Positions 8,700-17,322 of a stretch of DNA of 33,319 bases are shown here, piece after piece. How positions within the stretch are numbered: the first letter of the stretch is position 1; every line of letters starts with the position of its first letter. Source of the DNA: Beijerinckiaceae bacterium (GTDB taxonomy: Bacteria > Pseudomonadota > Alphaproteobacteria > Rhizobiales > Beijerinckiaceae); the NCBI GenBank assembly GCA_025459195.1, contig JALORF010000033.1, positions 1 to 33,319 on the forward strand, given 5' to 3'. The position numbers were made by a program, and so were the translations under genes. The notes under the pieces are model-generated. The model was given only the letters and a program-made list of their open reading frames with translations. It did no database searches and had not been told where the DNA came from.

Positions 8700-10219
8700 C
8701 AGCACCGCTTCGTCACCCTGTTCCTGGCGGCGCGCCCAAGCCCCACGCCGTGGTCATCGGCTCCGGCTTTGGCGGGCTGGCGGCGGCGGCCCGCCTGTGC
8801 GCGCGCGGCTATCAGGTCACGGTGCTGGAGAAGCTGGATCAGCCCGGCGGACGGGCGCGCATGTTCCGGCAGGATGGCTATGCGTTTGATGCCGGCCCCA
8901 CCATCATCACCGCGCCGTTCGTGCTTGAGGAACTCTGGCAGTTCTGCGGCGGCAAGCTCGGCGATGATGTCAGACTGGTGCCGATGGAGCCGTTCTACCG
9001 TCTGCAGTTCCATGACGGCACCACCTTCGATGCCTCCAGCGACCCGGAGGCGATGCGCCGCGAGATCGCGCGCCTGTCACCCGGCGATGTGGCCGGATAC
9101 GAGCGCTTCTTCGCGCGCAGCAAGACGCTGTACGAGATCGGCTTCGAGGATATGGGCACGGTGCCGTATTCGACCCTGATGGACCTGATCAAGTCCGTGC
9201 CCGACATCGTGCGCCTGCAGGGCTACCGCTCGATCCATGCCCTTGTCTCCGACTACATCAAGGACGAGCGGATCCGGATGGCGCTGTCCTTTCATCCCCT
9301 GTTCATCGGGGGCAATCCCTACAGCGCCAGCGCGATCTATGGCTTGATCGCCTATCTCGAACGCACCTGGGGTGTTCATTATGCCATGGGCGGCACCCAT
9401 ACGCTGGCCCAGGGCATGGTCCGGCTGATCGAACGGCAGGGCGGGCAGGTGCGCTTCAACGCGGAGGTCTCCGAGATCACGCTCGATGGACGCAAGGCCA
9501 CCGGTGTCCGGCTCGCCTCCGGTGAAACCATCGCCGCCGACATCGTGGTCTCGAATGCCGATGCGGCCTGGACCTATCGCAAGCTGTTGCCGCCGCAGGC
9601 GCGCTCGAAGTGGAGCGATGCCAAGCTTGATCGGGCGCGTTACTCGATGAGTCTGTTCGTCTGGTATTTCGGCACTGACAAGCGCTTCGAGGATGTGCCG
9701 CATCACACCATCCTGATGGGTCCCCGCTACAAGGGCCTGCTCGACGACATCTTCACCCACAAGGTTCTGGCCGAGGATTTCAGCCTGTATCTGCATCGAC
9801 CGACCGCAACCGACCCGTCGATGGCGCCGCCCGGCTGCGACGCGTTCTATGTCTTGTCGCCGGTGCCGAACCTGGCCGGCGGCCAGGATTGGGCGAGCCT
9901 CTCCGAAGGCTATCGCAAGGCCATCGAGAACCGCCTCGCCGAGACCATCCTGCCCGATCTCGGCAAGCATGTCGTGACCTCGAAAATCATGACACCGAAC
10001 GATTTCCGCGACGATCTGCTGTCTGTGCACGGCGCAGCTTTCGGGCTCGAACCGGTGCTGTTGCAAAGCGCCTATTTCCGTCCGCACAACAAATCCGAGG
10101 ACATCGCCAACCTGTTCATGGTTGGAGCCGGCACCCATCCCGGTGCCGGGCTGCCCGGGGTTGTCACGTCAGCCCGTATCCTGGACGAGGTCATCCCCCA
10201 TGCGCACACCTTCGCCTGA
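8696..10219 (+). CDS. crtI: Phytoene desaturase
   Basis: 507 aa; VIGSGFGGLAAAARLCARGYQVTVLEKLDQPGGRARMFRQDGYAFDAGPTIITAPF; C-terminal FMVGAGTHPGAGLPGVVTSARIL. Confidence 0.97.
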   Translation: MTAPLRHPVPGGAPKPHAVVIGSGFGGLAAAARLCARGYQVTVLEKLDQPGGRARMFRQDGYAFDAGPTIITAPFVLEELWQFCGGKLGDDVRLVPMEPFYRLQFHDGTTFDASSDPEAMRREIARLSPGDVAGYERFFARSKTLYEIGFEDMGTVPYSTLMDLIKSVPDIVRLQGYRSIHALVSDYIKDERIRMALSFHPLFIGGNPYSASAIYGLIAYLERTWGVHYAMGGTHTLAQGMVRLIERQGGQVRFNAEVSEITLDGRKATGVRLASGETIAADIVVSNADAAWTYRKLLPPQARSKWSDAKLDRARYSMSLFVWYFGTDKRFEDVPHHTILMGPRYKGLLDDIFTHKVLAEDFSLYLHRPTATDPSMAPPGCDAFYVLSPVPNLAGGQDWASLSEGYRKAIENRLAETILPDLGKHVVTSKIMTPNDFRDDLLSVHGAAFGLEPVLLQSAYFRPHNKSEDIANLFMVGAGTHPGAGLPGVVTSARILDEVIPHAHTFA

Positions 10220-11318
10220 GGCCACCCGAGCCAGCGATCTGGAGGCCTGCCGCGCGCTCTTGCGGAACGGCTCCAAGTCGTTCTTCGCGGCATCGCTGCT
10301 GCTGCCGCGCAGCGTGCGCGAGCCGGCAACCGCGCTCTATGCCTTCTGCCGCGTCGCGGACGATGCCATCGACACCACCGACGATCCGCAGGCGGCGCTG
10401 CGCCTGCTGCACCAGCGGCTGGACCGCATCTATGCCGCGCATGCCCTGACCGATCCCGTCGACCGCGCGGTCTCCGGCGTCATCATCTGGTTTGCCTTGC
10501 CGCGTCCGGTCTTCGATGCGCTGCTCGAGGGGTTTGCGTGGGATGCCGAAGGCCGGCGCTATGACGATCTGTCATCCGTGCTGGCCTACTCGGCGCGTGT
10601 CGCCGCCACAGTCGGCGTGCTAATGACGCTGTTGATGGGCGAGCGCGGCCCCCGAACCCTGGCCCGCGCCTGCGATCTGGGCATCGCCATGCAACTGACG
10701 AACATTGCCCGCGATGTCGGTGAGGATGCGCGCAACGGCCGGCTCTACCTGCCGCGCGACTGGTTGCGCGCCGAGGGAATCGACCCCGACCAATGGCTGG
10801 CCGAACCGGTGTTCGATGCCCGTCTCGGACGGGTGGTCGAGCGGCTGCTCAAGGTCGCGGACGGCCTATATGATCGCTCGCGCGCCGGCATCTGCGATCT
10901 GCCATCCGATTGCCGATCCGCCATCCAGGCCGCGCGGCTGGTCTATTCCGACATCGGGCGGATGGTCGCCCGGGGCGGCTATGATTCGGTGACCGGCCGG
11001 GCCGTCGTGTCGGCCCGCCGCAAGCTGGCCCTCGTGGCGAGAGCTTGCGCGCCGAGTTGGCTGGCCCGGTCCCGGCGGACGGAGCCCGCACTGGACGAGG
11101 TTACCTTCCTGATCGAGGCCGTGCGGCGCGAGCGTCGCAGCGCCTTGCCGCGCCAGGGTGATGACAACCCGGTCCTGCGGCCTTTCCGTGGCTTTGCCCG
11201 CCGCACCGTGGGCGTGGTCGCCCTGTTCGAGCGCGTGCTCGCCCGCGAGCATGAGACGGATTCCGGATTTCCGGACAGCTTCACCATGTCCGGCGCCAGG
11301 CAGGCGGGACCAACCTGA
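10200..11318 (+). CDS. crtB: Phytoene synthase
   Basis: MRTPSPEATRASDLEACRALLRNGSKSFFAASLLLPRSVREPATALYAFCRVADDAIDTTDD; LTNIARDVGEDARNGRLYLP; overlaps the crtI end. Confidence 0.96.
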   Translation: MRTPSPEATRASDLEACRALLRNGSKSFFAASLLLPRSVREPATALYAFCRVADDAIDTTDDPQAALRLLHQRLDRIYAAHALTDPVDRAVSGVIIWFALPRPVFDALLEGFAWDAEGRRYDDLSSVLAYSARVAATVGVLMTLLMGERGPRTLARACDLGIAMQLTNIARDVGEDARNGRLYLPRDWLRAEGIDPDQWLAEPVFDARLGRVVERLLKVADGLYDRSRAGICDLPSDCRSAIQAARLVYSDIGRMVARGGYDSVTGRAVVSARRKLALVARACAPSWLARSRRTEPALDEVTFLIEAVRRERRSALPRQGDDNPVLRPFRGFARRTVGVVALFERVLAREHETDSGFPDSFTMSGARQAGPT

Positions 11319-11325
11319 GGAGACG

Positions 11326-11478
11326 ATGATGGACGAAGGACTTTTCAAGGGGCTGGAATTCGCACTGATCTTCGGCGTGATCTTTGCTGTCTGCATCCAC
11401 CAGTTGCTCGACGTGAAGAAGGCGCAACGCAACCTCGCTGAAAAACAGCGCGCGCGCGGCGAGATGCAGGAAGGCTGA
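11326..11478 (+). CDS. Small putative single-pass membrane protein downstream of crtB
   Basis: GAGGAGA Shine-Dalgarno before ATGATG; 50 aa MMDEGLFKGLEFALIFGVIFAVCIHQLLDVKKAQRNLAEKQRARGEMQEG; one hydrophobic helix then a basic tail. Confidence 0.75.
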   Translation: MMDEGLFKGLEFALIFGVIFAVCIHQLLDVKKAQRNLAEKQRARGEMQEG

Positions 11479-11513
11479 GCGGCACCACGCCCGCCCCACG
11501 GCCTCCCCCGTCT

Positions 11514-11534
11514 TGGTCGGGTCAGACCCGGCCA
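11514..11534. repeat. Imperfect palindrome between convergent genes (terminator and/or dispersed intergenic repeat)
   Basis: TGGTCGGGT-cag-ACCCGGCCA, 9-bp arms with one G.T-compatible mismatch, between the small ORF (+) and crtC (-). Confidence 0.45.
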
Positions 11535-11680
11535 TGACGGGATGGTCGCGGGATCCATCGAACGCGCCTTTGGCGACATTCAGCGCAGCAGCCATCCGTT
11601 CCCTGCCCTGGATCGCGCGGCCCTCCTCCTGACCCTGTCGCCCATGGGCACAGAGGTTCCGGTGTTTCTGACGTTCGCCC

Positions 11681-12586
11681 CTACACCCGCCGCGGCATGC
11701 GGAAGGGCATCAGCCATTCGATCCACGGCACCTGCAATCGGTCGAGGTTGACGCTTTCGTGCATCAGCGTGACCGGCGCACCGGCGAGGCGCGTGGTCAC
11801 CAGAGAGCGGGCGTAGAACGGCGTGTCTTCCAGGGTGGCGAGCACGCGCGGCCTCGCTCCCGCATCGCAGCGGGTGGCGCGGCGCATGCGCCATGGCGTC
11901 CGTGGCAGGCTGGCAATGGGCGGCGCGGCCAACGGCGCGAGCATGCCATCCGCTCCGACGCCAAGACTCAGGTGCAGCTCCGTGCCATCACGGCGGCTCA
12001 GATCATAGTGGATCACCGGGCCTGAGGGCGTCGTGCCGCGCGCCCAGTCCCAGGCAATGAAATCATCCTTCAGCGGGCGCGCGCCGTGGTTGCTGTCCAT
12101 GTAGCCATCACCACTCCAGCGCTGGCCGGGTTGCTCGAAATCGACCTCTGCCCTGGCCTGCACCGCGATCGGCCGCCAGGTGTGCAGACCCGCCGCATCA
12201 AGATCGAAGGCCTGACCGGCCAGCAGCTTCGGGGTCAGCCGGATGGTGCCGGCCATGCGCAGGCGATGGGGCGCGCTGCGCTCCTCGATGTGGATGGTGA
12301 GGCTGGTGCCGTCCCATGCCAGGCTGCTGCGGCCAAGCTGGAAGTGGTGCTCGTCGCGTCGGAGGTCGGCCGCCGTGCGCTCGGTCATGGCCCAGTGATG
12401 GCCACCCCGGCCATAGAGCGCGACGTTGATGGCGCAGTGGTTCTCGGGATCAGCCGGCCCTGTGCGCAGGGCCCGCGCGTAGTAGGGCGAGAACACGCTG
12501 CCGACGAAGGCGATGACGACGAGCCCGAACCGGCCATCATCACTCAGCGCATCGACATACCACCAGCGATAGCCACCTGCCGCAAT
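11681..12586 (-). CDS. crtC: Carotenoid 1,2-hydratase (start uncertain)
   Basis: GGYRWWYVDALSDDGRFGLVVIAFVGSVFSPYYARALRTGPADPENHCAINVALYG...MTERT; CrtC family. No ATG/GTG/TTG where homology begins; start given here is an ATT codon, the alternative is an internal GTG at 12496. Confidence 0.85.
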   Translation of the reverse strand: MAAGGYRWWYVDALSDDGRFGLVVIAFVGSVFSPYYARALRTGPADPENHCAINVALYGRGGHHWAMTERTAADLRRDEHHFQLGRSSLAWDGTSLTIHIEERSAPHRLRMAGTIRLTPKLLAGQAFDLDAAGLHTWRPIAVQARAEVDFEQPGQRWSGDGYMDSNHGARPLKDDFIAWDWARGTTPSGPVIHYDLSRRDGTELHLSLGVGADGMLAPLAAPPIASLPRTPWRMRRATRCDAGARPRVLATLEDTPFYARSLVTTRLAGAPVTLMHESVNLDRLQVPWIEWLMPFRMPRRV

Positions 12587-14106
12587 GGCTGCTGCGAAGT
12601 CCGGTCCGCCAGAAGGCTTTGCGCCGCCAGCATTCCCGACATCGCCGCCATCGGCACGCCCGGCCCCGGATGCACGCTGCCGCCCGCCAGATAAAGGCCC
12701 GGCAGCCGCGTGCGTGCGCCCGGCCGCTTGAACGAGGCCTGCCAGCCGTGGCTGGCCTGTCCATAAAGCCCGCCCCCCGTGGCCGGGAACAGGGCATTGA
12801 AGCCCGCCGGCGTTGTCTGCGCCACCGGGCCCGCGTGCAGCATCAGTCCGCATCGCTCCATCAGCCGCGCCGCCCTGTCCTCGCATGAGGCAATCTCCGT
12901 TTCACTGAAACTGGCACCATCACCGTTGGCGGGCGCATTGATCAGGCACAGCAGGCGTTCTGGCCTTGCCGCCGACGCTGGCTCGCCATCACCGGCCAGA
13001 CCGGAATCGCCCCGGTCCTGCGCGCAGATGTAGACCGTCGGCTCCTCGGGCAGATGCCCCTGGCCGAAAATCCGCCGGAACTCGCTGGCATAGTCGCTGC
13101 TGAAGAACACATTGTGCCGGATCAGCGGAAAGCCGCTGGTGGCAGCCAGCCGGCAACTGACAATGGCCGAGAGCGAGCGCCGCCGCGTCTGCGTGGCCGG
13201 CACGGAAGAGGCGAGTTCGAGGCCGAGCAAGCCTGCACCAAGCGCGGCATAGTCCCCGTTGAAGATCACGGCACTGGCAGGCAGCACCTCGCCGCTCGCC
13301 AGCACCACGCCCTCGACGCCGCCAGAGCCGGCCTTGATCCGCGCTGCCCTGGCACCGAAGCGGATGTCGGCCCCGCGCGATTTTGCCAGATCGCAGATCG
13401 CCCGTGCCAGCGCATGCATGCCGCCGTTCACACTCCAGACTCCGGCCTGCTCGGCATGGGCAATCAACATCAAGGTTGCGGGAGCCTCGAAGGGGGAGGA
13501 GCCGCAATAGGTGGCATAGCGGCCGAACAATTGGCATAGCCGCGGATCGGTGAACGACCGTCCGAGTGCCGACCACATCGTCTCGAACGGCCGCATGCGC
13601 ATCAGGTCGAGCGGGTTGCGCAGCCCTTCGCCGAACAGATTGCGCGCCAGCCCGAACAAGCCCGGCTTCTGCGCCCGCATGAAGCTGGCATCCAGCATGG
13701 TGTAGATGGAGCGCGTCTCGTCGGCAAAGCGGCGGAAGCGCTCAGCCTCGTCCGGGCCGGCAAAGGCCGCGATCGCCTGTGCCGACTGCTCGGCATCGGC
13801 AAAAAGATCGAGACGCGAGCCATCCGCCCAGGCATGCCGCGCCAGAATGTCGAGCGGCTGGAGCGTGACATGCGCGTCCAGCCGCGCACCGGCCCGCTCG
13901 AACAGGGTTTCGAAGACATGGCGCATGGTGAACACGGTGGGGCCGGCATCCATGGCCGCGCCGCCGGCTGACAGTTGCCGCATCTTGCCGCCCGGCCCGG
14001 TCTCTTTTTCGATCAGTGTCACGGCAACGCCCTGGCCGGCCAGGTCGAGCGCTGCCGACAGCCCGCCGATACCGGCTCCGATGATGACCACGGGTGGTGT
14101 TGTCAT
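12544..14106 (-). CDS. crtD: Hydroxyneurosporene/methoxyneurosporene desaturase
   Basis: 520 aa; MTTPPVVIIGAGIGGLSAALDLAGQGVAVTLIEKETGPGGKMRQLSAGGAAMDAGPTVFTMRHVFETLF; upstream of and overlapping crtC. Confidence 0.95.
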   Translation of the reverse strand: MTTPPVVIIGAGIGGLSAALDLAGQGVAVTLIEKETGPGGKMRQLSAGGAAMDAGPTVFTMRHVFETLFERAGARLDAHVTLQPLDILARHAWADGSRLDLFADAEQSAQAIAAFAGPDEAERFRRFADETRSIYTMLDASFMRAQKPGLFGLARNLFGEGLRNPLDLMRMRPFETMWSALGRSFTDPRLCQLFGRYATYCGSSPFEAPATLMLIAHAEQAGVWSVNGGMHALARAICDLAKSRGADIRFGARAARIKAGSGGVEGVVLASGEVLPASAVIFNGDYAALGAGLLGLELASSVPATQTRRRSLSAIVSCRLAATSGFPLIRHNVFFSSDYASEFRRIFGQGHLPEEPTVYICAQDRGDSGLAGDGEPASAARPERLLCLINAPANGDGASFSETEIASCEDRAARLMERCGLMLHAGPVAQTTPAGFNALFPATGGGLYGQASHGWQASFKRPGARTRLPGLYLAGGSVHPGPGVPMAAMSGMLAAQSLLADRTSQQPLRQVAIAGGMSMR

Positions 14107-14201
14107 GCGTCCATTCTAGTCCTGCATGCTGCCCTGCGCAGCGCGGGTTCTCCCCAATTGACAGCTTTGACATGAGTGTCCATTCTGCCAGTCAGTGCAA
14201 G

Positions 14202-14219
14202 TGTCATATAAGATTGACA
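14202..14219. promoter_or_regulatory. PpsR/CrtJ-type operator (TGTCATATAAGATTGACA) in the crtD-crtE divergent region
   Basis: Exact TGT-N12-ACA in the intergenic region shared by crtD (-) and crtE (+). Confidence 0.75.
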
Positions 14220-14247
14220 GTTGCTCAACCGGCAGGAGACCGTGGCC

Positions 14248-15108
14248 ATGATGACGCGGATCGAAACGGCGATGCAGGCTGCATTGGCGATCACCCAGAC
14301 CTCCTGTCCACCCAGGCTGGCCGCCGCGCTGCAATATGCGGTGTTCCCCGGCGGGCATCGCCTGAGGCCGCGCCTTGCCATCACGGTGGCCCGCGCCTGC
14401 GGGGACTCGGACCCTGCCGCCGCTGATGCTGCCGCCTGCGCCATCGAATTCCTGCATTGCGCCTCGCTTGTGCATGATGACCTGCCCTGTTTCGATGATG
14501 CCGATCTGAGGCGCGGCAAACCCTCGGTGCACAAGGTTTATGGCGAGCCGCTGGCCGTGCTGGCGGGCGATGCGCTGATCGTGCTTGCCTTCGAGACCAT
14601 CGCGCGCGGGGCGACGCAGCACCCTGACCGCATGGCCGGGCTTGTCAGCCTCGTGGCCCAGGCCGGCGGCGCGCCGCATGGCATCTGCGCCGGCCAGGCC
14701 TGGGAAAGCGAACCCATGATCCCGCTGGCAGAGTATCACCGCGCCAAGACATCCTCCCTGTTCGCCGCGGCCACCTCGGCAGGCGGCCTTGCTGCCGGCC
14801 ATGATCCGCTGACATGGCGCACGCTCGGCGAGCGCCTGGGCTGCGCCTATCAGGTCGCTGACGACATCCGCGATGCCGCCGACACGTCCGAGGAAATGGG
14901 CAAGCCTGCCGGGCAGGATGCCGCTCGCGGCCGGCCCAACGCCGTGCAGGAACTGGGCATGGAGGGTGCGATCCGCTGGCTGGACCGCCTGATCGCCGAG
15001 GCTGTCGAAGCAATCCCCGCCTGCCCCGGCCAGACCGGCCTCAAGGCCGCGATCGAGCGCGAAGCCACCCGCTTCCTGCCGCCGGAGCTGTCGATTCGCG
15101 CCGCCTGA
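14248..15108 (+). CDS. crtE: Geranylgeranyl diphosphate synthase
   Basis: ATG preceded by CAGGAG; CAIEFLHCASLVHDDLPCFDDADLRRGKPSVHKVYGEPLAVLAGDALIVLAFE; DDLPCFDDADLRRG aspartate-rich motif. ORF-track start 14221 is TTG. Confidence 0.94.
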   Translation: MMTRIETAMQAALAITQTSCPPRLAAALQYAVFPGGHRLRPRLAITVARACGDSDPAAADAAACAIEFLHCASLVHDDLPCFDDADLRRGKPSVHKVYGEPLAVLAGDALIVLAFETIARGATQHPDRMAGLVSLVAQAGGAPHGICAGQAWESEPMIPLAEYHRAKTSSLFAAATSAGGLAAGHDPLTWRTLGERLGCAYQVADDIRDAADTSEEMGKPAGQDAARGRPNAVQELGMEGAIRWLDRLIAEAVEAIPACPGQTGLKAAIEREATRFLPPELSIRAA

Positions 15109-15117
15109 GGCCTTGCC

Positions 15118-16299
15118 ATGGCCCATCTGCAAGCCGCTTCCCCTGCCGGTGACAAGGCCGCGCCCGCCACAGGCCTGAGGGTCCGGCTGGGCGATGCGAT
15201 CTATCGCTGGCGCGACGCCCTGCTCGCCAGCCAGCGCTTTCAGGTCATGGCCGCGCGTTTTCCGCTGACACGGGCCGTCTCGGCGCGCCGTGCGCGGGCC
15301 TGCTTCGATCTGTGTGCCGGCTTCGTCTATTCCCAGGTCCTGTTCGCCTGCGTGAAGCTCGACCTGTTCGAGCTTCTGGCCCGCGGCCCGCTCGATGTGC
15401 CGGCCATTGCGCGGCAGACCGGCCTTGGCGAGGATGCCGCCCGCCGTCTGCTTCTGGCGGCTGCCTCGCTCGATCTGCTCCAGCCGCGCTCCGGCGGGCG
15501 CTTTGGCCTTGGCCAGCTTGGAGCGGCGATGCGGGCCAATCCCGGCGTCAGGGCGATGATCGAACACCATGCCATGTTCTATGCCGACATGGCCGATCCG
15601 GTGGCGCTGTTGCGTGGCACGGCTGGTCCAACGGCATTGTCGCGCTACTGGCCCTATGCCGATGGCGCGGATCCGGCCAGCCTCGCGCCCGGCGAGGTTG
15701 CGCCCTACACCGACCTGATGGCCACCTCGCAGCAGTTCGTGGCCGAGGATGTGCTCGATGCCTATCCCGTGGGCCAGCACCGTCGCCTGATGGACGTCGG
15801 CGGCGGGGATGGTTCATTCCTGCGTTCTGCCGCCCGCCGCGCACCGTCTCTGGCGCTGACGCTGTTCGACCTGCCAGCGGTGGTCGAGACGGCACGGCCG
15901 CGCTTTGTTGCGGCAGGCCTCGATGGCCGCGTGACGCTTGTCGGCGGGTCCTTCTCCCATGATCCGCTGCCGAAGGGCGCGGACCTGATCACGCTGGTGC
16001 GCATTGCCCACGATCACGGTGACGACACGGTGCAGGCCCTGCTGGCCGCCATCCATCAGGCCCTCGAGCCGGGAGGCAGCCTGCTGATCGCCGAGCCGAT
16101 GGCGGGCGATGCGGCGTCCGCGCCGATGGCGGATGCCTATTTCGGCTTCTACCTCCTGGCGATGGGCAAGGGCAGGGCGCGCCGACCGGATGAATTGGTG
16201 TCAATGCTGCTTCAGGCCGGCTTCGAAAGCGCCCGCCCGATCGCCATGCCGCGTCCGTTATTGTCCGGACTGATCCATGCCCGAAAGCGACACATATAA
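15118..16299 (+). CDS. crtF: Hydroxyneurosporene O-methyltransferase
   Basis: 393 aa SAM-dependent O-methyltransferase; RRLMDVGGGDGSFLRSAARRAPSLALTLFDLPAVVETA; between crtE and bchC. Confidence 0.94.
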   Translation: MAHLQAASPAGDKAAPATGLRVRLGDAIYRWRDALLASQRFQVMAARFPLTRAVSARRARACFDLCAGFVYSQVLFACVKLDLFELLARGPLDVPAIARQTGLGEDAARRLLLAAASLDLLQPRSGGRFGLGQLGAAMRANPGVRAMIEHHAMFYADMADPVALLRGTAGPTALSRYWPYADGADPASLAPGEVAPYTDLMATSQQFVAEDVLDAYPVGQHRRLMDVGGGDGSFLRSAARRAPSLALTLFDLPAVVETARPRFVAAGLDGRVTLVGGSFSHDPLPKGADLITLVRIAHDHGDDTVQALLAAIHQALEPGGSLLIAEPMAGDAASAPMADAYFGFYLLAMGKGRARRPDELVSMLLQAGFESARPIAMPRPLLSGLIHARKRHI

Positions 16300-16300
16300 G

Positions 16301-16318
16301 TGTCAACACAAATTGACA
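16301..16318. promoter_or_regulatory. PpsR/CrtJ-type operator upstream of bchC (TGTCAACACAAATTGACA)
   Basis: Exact TGT-N12-ACA starting 2 nt after the crtF stop; contains a sigma70-like TTGACA -35 (16313-16318), with TATCAT 16 nt downstream (16335-16340). Confidence 0.82.
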
Positions 16319-16386
16319 GATAGACTTGTCTGTCTATCATGACTTTTCCGCCCGGTGCCGGGCTGGAGTTCAGGGGATCAGGTGTC

Positions 16387-17322
16387 GTGAAGAACACCAT
16401 GGCCATCATTCTCAGGGAGCCGCGCCATCTCGTCCTCGACGAGGTTGGCCTCGTGGACCTGACCGAAGGCGACGTGCTGGTCGAGGTGATGTGGTCTGGC
16501 ATCAGCACGGGCACGGAACGCCTGCTCTGGTCCGGCCGGATGCCGCACTTCCCTGGCCTGCAATATCCGCTCATCCCCGGCTACGAGACCGTCGGCATCG
16601 TGCGGGAAGCCGGAACGGCGTCGGGTCGCCAGGTCGGCCAGACCGTGTTCGTGCCCGGTGCGCGCTGCTTCAGGGGCATCAGCGGCCTGTTCGGCGGCGC
16701 AGCCCATCATCTGGTCGCGGCCGGTGCCAAGGTCGTTCCGGTCCCGGCCAGCCTTGGCGAGGACGGCGTGCTTCTGGCTCTCGCGGCCACGGCGCGCCAT
16801 GCGCTGGCTGGCGGGGCGCTGCCTGACCTGATCGTCGGCCACGGGGTGCTGGGCCGGTTGCTTGCCCGCCTGGCCGTCGCGCTGGGCGGCAACCCCACGG
16901 TCTGGGAAAAGAACCCGGCCCGGATGACGGGGGCGGAAGGCTATGCCGTTATCGATCCGGCCACGGATGCGCGCTGCGACTACGCTGTGATCTGTGATGT
17001 CAGCGGCGACGGCGCCTTGCTCGACACGCTGATCGCACGGCTGTCGCGCGGTGGTGAGATCGTGCTGGCCGGCTTTTACGAAGCGCCGCTGTCCTTCGTC
17101 TTCCCGCCCGCCTTCATGCGCGAGGCGAGGCTGCGCATTGCCGCCGAGTTCCTGCCTGCCGATCTGGCCGCCGTGATGGCGCTGATCGAGGCCGGGAAAC
17201 TGTCCCTGTCTGGCCTGATCAGCCACCGCGCGCCGGTGGCCGATGCCGCACGAGCCTATGAAACCGCGTTTGCCGACCCGGCCTGCGTGAAGATGATTCT
17301 CGATTGGAGAGCCTGCCCATGA
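16387..17322 (+). CDS. bchC: Bacteriochlorophyllide a dehydrogenase
   Basis: VKNTMAIILREPRHLVLDEVGLVDLTEGDVLVEVMWSGISTGTERLLWSGRMPHFPGLQYPLIPGYETVG; MDR-like. GTG 16387 (or ATG 16399) preferred over the track start 16339, which lies in the promoter. Confidence 0.93.
   Translation: MKNTMAIILREPRHLVLDEVGLVDLTEGDVLVEVMWSGISTGTERLLWSGRMPHFPGLQYPLIPGYETVGIVREAGTASGRQVGQTVFVPGARCFRGISGLFGGAAHHLVAAGAKVVPVPASLGEDGVLLALAATARHALAGGALPDLIVGHGVLGRLLARLAVALGGNPTVWEKNPARMTGAEGYAVIDPATDARCDYAVICDVSGDGALLDTLIARLSRGGEIVLAGFYEAPLSFVFPPAFMREARLRIAAEFLPADLAAVMALIEAGKLSLSGLISHRAPVADAARAYETAFADPACVKMILDWRACP

Noticed and set aside
14116-15780. 554-aa minus-strand ORF opposite crtE/crtF
   Set aside because: Antisense artefact; crtE and crtF are convincingly encoded on the plus strand.
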